Source: CAZHMN01 sp964533705 (GTDB lineage Bacteria; Electryoneota; B3-LCP). From it: DNA of 7,224 nucleotides. The position numbers and the translations under genes were made by a program. A model generated the notes under the pieces. That model was not told the origin of the DNA and made no database searches. It saw only the letters and a list, made by a program, of their open reading frames with translations. Where the stretch lies: positions 1-7,224 of the forward strand of contig CAZHMN010000113.1 of assembly GCA_964533705.1 (NCBI GenBank). Reading direction: 5' to 3'. Shown here piece after piece: positions 1-4,725 of the stretch (positions are counted from its first letter, which is position 1; the number at the start of each line of letters is the position of its first letter).

Positions 1-46
1 ATTGGGCGCATTTTTCTCGACCCCCTCTAAGAATTCCAAAAAAATC

Positions 47-76
47 TTGACTTCGGACGTGCCCTGAGTTTATCTT
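47..76 (+). promoter_or_regulatory. Candidate sigma70-type promoter for the first surface-protein gene
   Basis: A TTGACT hexamer at 47-52 (five of six consensus bases) is followed after 18 bp by TATCTT at 71-76 (four of six). A run of seven A at 38-44 lies just upstream of the -35, where an UP element would sit. Transcription would start near 83 and leave a leader of about 165 nt. The match is moderate and no experiment supports it. Confidence 0.45.
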
Positions 77-105
77 GATCTAACGCTAATACGGAATGCT
101 CTGCC

Positions 106-111
106 TATAAT
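106..111 (+). promoter_or_regulatory. Perfect TATAAT, possible second -10 element
   Basis: TATAAT at 106-111 matches the sigma70 -10 consensus exactly, but no acceptable -35 hexamer lies 15-19 bp upstream. A TG at 102-103 is one base too far away to be a standard extended -10. It could be a second, weaker or activator-dependent promoter giving a leader of about 130 nt, or it could be chance. Confidence 0.25.
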
Positions 112-121
112 ACAGGCGGTC

Positions 122-136
122 AATTCGTCGCGAATT
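122..136 (+). other. Small perfect hairpin in the leader (AATTCG / CGAATT)
   Basis: AATTCG at 122-127 and CGAATT at 131-136 are exact reverse complements around a TCG loop. The 6-bp stem lies just after the second possible promoter. It could cap the 5' end of a transcript or serve as a short operator-like palindrome. It is small enough to be chance. Confidence 0.3.
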
Positions 137-185
137 CTACAATAGTCATAGATAACGCAAGATCATAAACCTGGTACATCTGATT

Positions 186-217
186 TCTCGCAGGTCATGC
201 GAGACCCTCATTTTTTT
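186..217 (+). promoter_or_regulatory. Leader hairpin followed by a T7 tract, possible attenuator
   Basis: TCTCGCA (186-192) and TGCGAGA (198-204) form a perfect 7-bp stem with a 5-nt loop. Seven T follow at 211-217 after a 6-nt gap. An alternative short stem, GGTC (193-196) with GACC (203-206), would exclude it. The layout resembles a weak intrinsic terminator inside the leader and could work as an attenuator. However, the gap before the T tract is not canonical and no known riboswitch or leader fold was recognised. It could instead be a leftover weak terminator. Confidence 0.3.
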
Positions 218-237
218 CTGGGGGGTTTAAACGAAAT

Positions 238-244
238 GGGGAGG
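238..244 (+). promoter_or_regulatory. Strong Shine-Dalgarno that bears on the start of the first gene
   Basis: GGGGAGG at 238-244 is a near-perfect Shine-Dalgarno. Two adjacent in-frame ATG codons follow, at 247 (2-nt spacer) and 250 (5-nt spacer). The ATG at 250 has the more usual spacing, so the true start may be one codon later than the annotated 247. The protein is otherwise unchanged. Confidence 0.75.
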
Positions 245-246
245 AT

Positions 247-3200
247 ATGATGAGAAGAGGATTTGGGGTGGGCCTGTCCGCCCTGCTGGGCCTGGCGATC
301 CTGTTCTCCATTCCGTCCGTCGGCGACGGCGCAGATTGGGGGATCCCACAGATTCATCTTGATGCTACGACACCGATCCGGAACGGTGATTACGTAACCT
401 TGAGTGGATCAGGTTTCGAACCCGGTGAAATTCTGAGCGGTTTCGGCGCTGTTGTGCAGATTTATAATGAGGGGACGCTCTTCTATCGAGGATTTAACCT
501 TTCTGAGATGGAAGTGAGAGCCGACGCCTCAGGAGAATTCCGTCTGGACGTGCCCCTTGACGTGCTCGCTGGCGTTCGGGGTTTTGTAGAACTAACGCTC
601 TATCATCAGGGTGTGGTCATTGGCTCGGATTTTCTCCCTGTGAGTGATTCGGGCATTTACAATCCCTCAGGTCTCGACGCCACAGCCGGCACGCTCTACT
701 TTCTCGACGGATCGTTCAGTCACGGCGGCCCCGGCGAAGACCCGGTGGTGAACGATGACGACGTTCCTCTGACTTCAAACAGCGCCGGCGATTGGAGTGG
801 CAGCCTCTTTCAGGTGAACCTGGAACGCTACACAACCAACGACGGAACCGGAACCTCAACTCCCTATAACAACATCACCAATGACGTCAGCTTCAGCGGG
901 GGTGACCTGGTTACCGGCTCTTCAGCGATCGTTGCGGGGTTGAGCGCCACTTATAAATCCATTCGTATGACCGTTCTGGTCTGGGATCCCGGTGACTACG
1001 GTAGTATCGTTGGGACGACGACTACAGGCACCACGCAGGGAACTGGATGGCTTGCTACCGCAGATGTTACGCCACCTTCCGTGTCCTCGGCGCAAGCCAC
1101 CTCATTGACAACGATCGAGGTTACCTTCTCGGAGGCGGTCACGACGCCGAGCAGCAACGGAGATGCCATTGATAACTGGACGGTGACTTTTAATGGCACC
1201 AAGGCCGTTTCAGCCCTCTCGCCACTCGGTTCTTCCGGAACCACAACGGTTACTTTAACTGTGGCTGATTTAGGAGATCGCGGTGCGACTCCCACCGTTC
1301 AATTTACAACGGGCTCTGATGAGTTCGAGGATGAATCCGGAAATGATTGTCAGAGCACCTCCTCCCCCCATATCACCGCGACGGATGGCATCGTTCCCGC
1401 AACTCCGACATTGACGGCACCTACCGCCAATACGTTCATGACGGGTGCGAGCGTAACTTGGTCCGCTGAAGCAGGACCAGGCACCGATACTTCCTTGGAG
1501 AGGATTCGGTTCCAGGGTTCAAACGATCTTGACACTTGGTTCACATTGGGAGCTAATACCGGTCCTTACACGGGTACCTACACGTTCGGAACGAAGTACG
1601 CCTATTACCGCGCCCAGGCGAAAGACACCGAGAATAATCTGGCCAATTCCGATCCTACCGGTAACTGCCAGGATGCCCATCATCTCGATATCACCACCAT
1701 TCCATCTTCAACGCCGATCAATGTTGAATCGGGTCAGTGGGAAGTGACGGTTAAGGACAATTACGGCAACGCCGAATCGGTGACGCAGACCATCGGTCTG
1801 TCCACTTCATCGTCGGGCGGTAGCTTCCGGGCTACGTCCGGTGGACCAACGGTGGGTTCCATTGACCTCATCAGCAGTTCCACCGGAAACTTCTATTACA
1901 TTGACAGTCAGGTCGGCACCCCCGAGATCAAGGTTACCAACGCAACCTTGTTTAATGATTCCACGAATTACACCATTACCGCCGGAGGTGCCACCAATCT
2001 GCTAATTAAGCTGCCGGGTCAGACATTCACCAGCGGCACGGGAGTTACAGGCACCCCGGACTTCTCCAGCTATGGTGGATCGTCCAGATGGGCGCACGCC
2101 GGCACCGGATTCCCCGTTACCCTTATCATCGTGGACGCCTCAAATAACCTGGTGTCGGAATCGGGGACCAGAGATATTGATTTCACCACAACGGCCGGCT
2201 CAGCCCCGGATGGCACCAATCCCACGGTTAACGGCAGCAGTTTCCCGGTCAATAACCTCTCCGTTTCCTTTACCGATGGCCAATCCACCACTTCAATTAC
2301 AGTGGTGATGTACGACTTCACGCAGGATTACAGCGATGTGACGATTACAGCTTCCGATAATTCGGGATCGCCGACCTTGTCCGGTACGGCTTCCAGCGGT
2401 TTCCTGGTTGAATTCGATAACGCCAATCATATTGATTGGACTAATTCGTCCGGCGTCGTTACTGCCACCCCCGTCAACGGTACTCAGACGGCAGGAATCA
2501 ACTTGCCCACCTTCTACATCAGCGCGCTGGACGCTTACGACAATCGCGATACAACCTATACAGGATCGACTATCACCACGACAGGGGGTTCGGTCAATCC
2601 TCCTACATATTCACCTTCTGGCACAGGTCAGGGAGGAGGAAACGCTCCCAGTGGTAATAATGCCCCCGATTACGGCACGAGCTCAACCTGGTCAGATGGA
2701 ACTGTAACGCTCGACTCAAGCGTTGACGCGGAATGGACCAGAGTGTACGCCGCAACGACTACGGGATTCCGGATCAGAGCGTTGGCTACAGGAGGATCGC
2801 TGGACGGCATATACACCCCCGATAGCGATCTGTTCCTTGTAGATCCCAAAACGGACAATTACCTTAGAATTGAGGATACCAGTGGCGGTGGTGGCACGGA
2901 ATACGTTGACGGCGAAACGTTCACGACGGCAGATTCCATTCGGTTCTGGGCGATCAGTTACGATATCTATGGCAACGTTATCGGCAACTTTGTAGCTACT
3001 TGGTCATCTACGCAGCTATCACCGGCAGCCGGCGGTAACTCGACGAACTGGATTTTCGAACCGGATGCAACGGCCTCCAATGGCACCATCTCGATTACCA
3101 ACGGATCGGTCACGGATCGTACGATTTCGAACATTACAGTTACGGCCGACGAAACCATCGCCTCTATTAAGATCCGCACAGCATCGGGCGGTGGCGGTGA

Positions 3201-4464
3201 TGAAGTCGGTGCGGTAGAGATCGCAGGTGCAGCTAACGGCGCCAACTACAACCGCACCGATTGGCTGTACGCGGCCGGGTACAACAGTGATGGGCTCTAC
3301 ATTACCGACGTCAGCGCTAATTGGGGAGTTACGGGCACGCTGACTGAAACGGGCGGATCCGGATTTGAGAACGCTGATCCCTCCAGTTCCAACCGCTATA
3401 CAGCAGTCTCTGCTTCAAACCAGTCCGGTACCATCACGGCCGAATACAACTCACTGACGGATGCCACCGGTACCGTAACCGTGGATGCTACCGAGCCCGC
3501 TACGGTGCAGGGCTTCGACGTCACCGAGGATCAGGATCAAAACTACATCAACGCTTCATGGGATAATACCTCCAGTTACGATGACGGCAGTTCTGCCGCC
3601 TCCGGAAATGTCGAGGACTTCGATATCCGCTTCTCGAGCTCGCAAATTGACGGTGAAGCAGCCTGGGATGCGGCGACCAGCGTCGGGACATCGGGTAAAC
3701 CCGCCTCCTTTAATGGATCTTCATCCTGGCGCATCTACATGGCTGGTTTTCCCGCGGGCTATTATTACTACGCTATCAAAACGATGGATCCGCAGGGATA
3801 CTGGTCGGATATCGGCTCGGGTTGTTATACCACCAGCCCGGACTATTCCCTTCCCGTCAAATTGACCACTTTCCAGGCGAAGGGGAGCTATGGCAGAATC
3901 GTCGTTTCCTGGTCAACGGAGTCTGAGGTTGACGCACTGGGCTTCCGGCTGCTTCGCGATGTCTCCCCGGATTATAGCGATCCCATCCTGGTGGCCAGTT
4001 ATGATACGGATCCCGAATTGATCTGCCAGGGATCGAGCGCCACCGGATTCGACTACTCGTTCGTGGATCAAGGCGACGTGGAACCCGAGACCTGCTATTA
4101 CTACCGTTTGGAGGCCGTGGACATCAACGGTAGAATCGAAGCCAGCGGCCTGGAGGCCTCTGCTGAAGCTCTACCGCTGCCCACCGATTACGAATTGGGA
4201 CAGAATTTCCCCAATCCCTTCAACCCCGTTACATGTTTGGAACTGAAACTGCCGGAGAGCGGCCCGGTGACGGTGGCCATCTTCAACGCCAGAGGACGGG
4301 AAGTCGCCCGTATACTCGATCATGAGAAAATGGAAGCGGGCGTTTATCAGCTCACCTGGAATGGATCAAATTCGAACGGTCAACCGATGCCTTCCGGTAT
4401 CTACTTCTGCCGCCTGCAAGCGAATGGCAACCAGCACATCGTAAAGATGCTTCTTTTGAAATAA
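247..4464 (+). CDS. Secreted multi-domain Ig-like/Fn3-like protein with T9SS type A sorting tail
   Basis: This encodes a 1405-residue exported protein. Residues 1-29 are a Sec signal peptide: a basic start (MMRRGFG), a hydrophobic core and likely cleavage after VGDGA. Next comes an Ig/IPT-like module (about 33-138, with VTLSGSGFEPGE), then an unassigned segment (140-270). A Big_5-like domain follows (273-378, with DVTPPS and IEVTFSEAV), and then an Fn3-like domain (385-480). Five Ig-like modules carry a D-x-Y-x-N type motif near 504, 630, 762, 906 and 1013. The end holds an Fn3-like domain (1080-1198), the LPVKLTTFQAK linker domain (1202-1312) and the sorting tail (1313-1405: YELGQNFPNPFNP, AGVYQLTWNG, SGIYFCRL, KMLLLK). 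By family knowledge such tails direct outer-membrane export and surface attachment or release by the type IX system. No catalytic motif is visible, so adhesin or matrix roles are inference. The gene has its own leader upstream and a terminator downstream. Confidence 0.9.
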   Translation: MMRRGFGVGLSALLGLAILFSIPSVGDGADWGIPQIHLDATTPIRNGDYVTLSGSGFEPGEILSGFGAVVQIYNEGTLFYRGFNLSEMEVRADASGEFRLDVPLDVLAGVRGFVELTLYHQGVVIGSDFLPVSDSGIYNPSGLDATAGTLYFLDGSFSHGGPGEDPVVNDDDVPLTSNSAGDWSGSLFQVNLERYTTNDGTGTSTPYNNITNDVSFSGGDLVTGSSAIVAGLSATYKSIRMTVLVWDPGDYGSIVGTTTTGTTQGTGWLATADVTPPSVSSAQATSLTTIEVTFSEAVTTPSSNGDAIDNWTVTFNGTKAVSALSPLGSSGTTTVTLTVADLGDRGATPTVQFTTGSDEFEDESGNDCQSTSSPHITATDGIVPATPTLTAPTANTFMTGASVTWSAEAGPGTDTSLERIRFQGSNDLDTWFTLGANTGPYTGTYTFGTKYAYYRAQAKDTENNLANSDPTGNCQDAHHLDITTIPSSTPINVESGQWEVTVKDNYGNAESVTQTIGLSTSSSGGSFRATSGGPTVGSIDLISSSTGNFYYIDSQVGTPEIKVTNATLFNDSTNYTITAGGATNLLIKLPGQTFTSGTGVTGTPDFSSYGGSSRWAHAGTGFPVTLIIVDASNNLVSESGTRDIDFTTTAGSAPDGTNPTVNGSSFPVNNLSVSFTDGQSTTSITVVMYDFTQDYSDVTITASDNSGSPTLSGTASSGFLVEFDNANHIDWTNSSGVVTATPVNGTQTAGINLPTFYISALDAYDNRDTTYTGSTITTTGGSVNPPTYSPSGTGQGGGNAPSGNNAPDYGTSSTWSDGTVTLDSSVDAEWTRVYAATTTGFRIRALATGGSLDGIYTPDSDLFLVDPKTDNYLRIEDTSGGGGTEYVDGETFTTADSIRFWAISYDIYGNVIGNFVATWSSTQLSPAAGGNSTNWIFEPDATASNGTISITNGSVTDRTISNITVTADETIASIKIRTASGGGGDEVGAVEIAGAANGANYNRTDWLYAAGYNSDGLYITDVSANWGVTGTLTETGGSGFENADPSSSNRYTAVSASNQSGTITAEYNSLTDATGTVTVDATEPATVQGFDVTEDQDQNYINASWDNTSSYDDGSSAASGNVEDFDIRFSSSQIDGEAAWDAATSVGTSGKPASFNGSSSWRIYMAGFPAGYYYYAIKTMDPQGYWSDIGSGCYTTSPDYSLPVKLTTFQAKGSYGRIVVSWSTESEVDALGFRLLRDVSPDYSDPILVASYDTDPELICQGSSATGFDYSFVDQGDVEPETCYYYRLEAVDINGRIEASGLEASAEALPLPTDYELGQNFPNPFNPVTCLELKLPESGPVTVAIFNARGREVARILDHEKMEAGVYQLTWNGSNSNGQPMPSGIYFCRLQANGNQHIVKMLLLK
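2842..3492 (+). repeat. Two diverged tandem Ig-like modules in the first protein
   Basis: Residues 866-972 and 973-1082 align as two copies of one module. The shared landmarks are LRIEDTSGGGGTEYV (873-887) with IKIRTASGGGGDEVG (974-988), WAISYD (901-906) with YAAGYN (1008-1013), W919 with W1026, and GTISI (946-950) with GTITA (1061-1065). The offset grows from 101 to 115 residues, so small insertions separate the copies. Each opens with a Ser-Gly4 turn. The copies are well diverged at DNA level, so this is an old duplication and not a slippage product. Confidence 0.65.
4183..4461 (+). other. T9SS type A C-terminal sorting domain (coding segment)
   Basis: Residues 1313-1405 fit the Por-secretion/FlgD-like Ig tail: YELGQNFPNPFNP, then alternating strands (LELKLPESG, VTVAIFNARGREV), AGVYQLTWNG, MPSGIYFCRL and a terminal KMLLLK. 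In known T9SS organisms this folded tail is recognised at the outer membrane and then cleaved. Both end motifs are intact, so the tail looks functional. The secretion machinery itself is not in this window. Confidence 0.85.
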
Positions 4465-4482
4465 TCAATCTAAACGATCCTG

Positions 4483-4513
4483 AAAAGGCTGGCTTTGGTC
4501 AGCCTTTTTGTTT
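4483..4513 (+). terminator. Intrinsic terminator after the first gene
   Basis: AAAAGGCTG (4483-4491) pairs perfectly with CAGCCTTTT (4500-4508) around an 8-nt loop. The T-rich run TTTTTGTTT spans 4505-4513. It begins 18 nt after the stop codon. The A-rich 5' arm means it could also work in the reverse direction, but no minus-strand gene ends here. Confidence 0.88.
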
Positions 4514-4617
4514 ATGGGGAGGCCAATATCTCAAATGTTTCTATCGCGCTGTGGCGATCCAACTATTCCTGCCTGCTGTGCTCTTTGGGCAAGGGGTAAA
4601 ATCGTTTTGGAAAAAGC

Positions 4618-4646
4618 TTGCGAATCTTGGGTGTCGTTGCTATTAT
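4618..4646 (+). promoter_or_regulatory. Extended -10 sigma70 promoter for the beta-helix protein gene
   Basis: TTGCGA at 4618-4623 (four of six consensus bases) and TATTAT at 4641-4646 (five of six) are separated by exactly 17 bp. TG at 4638-4639 plus one base forms an extended -10 (TGCTATTAT). Transcription would begin near 4652-4654 and give a leader of about 73 nt. The position between a terminator and the next gene supports it. It is the best promoter in the window. Confidence 0.6.
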
Positions 4647-4652
4647 TTCTAC

Positions 4653-4675
4653 GGTGTAATAGGGTTTTTTACGCC
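4653..4675 (+). other. Hairpin at the predicted 5' end of the second transcript
   Basis: GGTGTAA (4653-4659) can pair with TTACGCC (4669-4675) over seven base pairs, including one G-U, around a 9-nt loop. It starts about where transcription from the 4618-4646 promoter would begin, so the mRNA could carry a 5'-terminal stem-loop, which is known to stabilise bacterial messages. The T6 run at 4665-4670 lies mainly in the loop, so this is not a terminator. I recognise no riboswitch class. Confidence 0.35.
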
Positions 4676-4715
4676 TATTTGGCTAAAGTCGTAGACCTAT
4701 GAGGTTCTTGATTTT

Positions 4716-4720
4716 GGGGG
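4716..4720 (+). promoter_or_regulatory. G5 Shine-Dalgarno-like tract favouring the 4726 start
   Basis: GGGGG at 4716-4720 lies 5 nt before the in-frame ATG at 4726. It is only a partial match to GGAGG, but neither alternative has a better one. The in-frame ATG at 4699 has no purine-rich tract in front of it, and the ATG at 4789 has only GGA directly adjacent. Confidence 0.4.
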
Positions 4721-4725
4721 ATGAG

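Noticed and set aside
1..20. GGGCGCATTTTT at the left edge as the end of an upstream terminator
   Set aside because: Only a possible 3' arm and T run are visible. The 5' arm would lie outside the window, so the call cannot be supported.
225..232. GTTTAAAC palindrome near the first ribosome-binding site
   Set aside because: It is a single 8-bp palindrome with no second copy or flanking symmetry, and is too short to call an operator.
2967..3245. Minus-strand frame of 92 codons inside the first gene
   Set aside because: Its low-complexity Ala/Val/Pro composition mirrors the Gly/Thr/Ser codons of the sense strand.
3485..3865. Plus-strand frame of 126 codons overlapping the first gene
   Set aside because: It is out of frame with a domain-rich gene, is Arg/Pro/Thr-rich without hydrophobic pattern, and has no Shine-Dalgarno.
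4631..4643. Sigma54-like TGG...TTGC pattern
   Set aside because: The GG and GC elements are 8 nt apart instead of the required 10, and the sigma70 extended -10 explains the same bases better.
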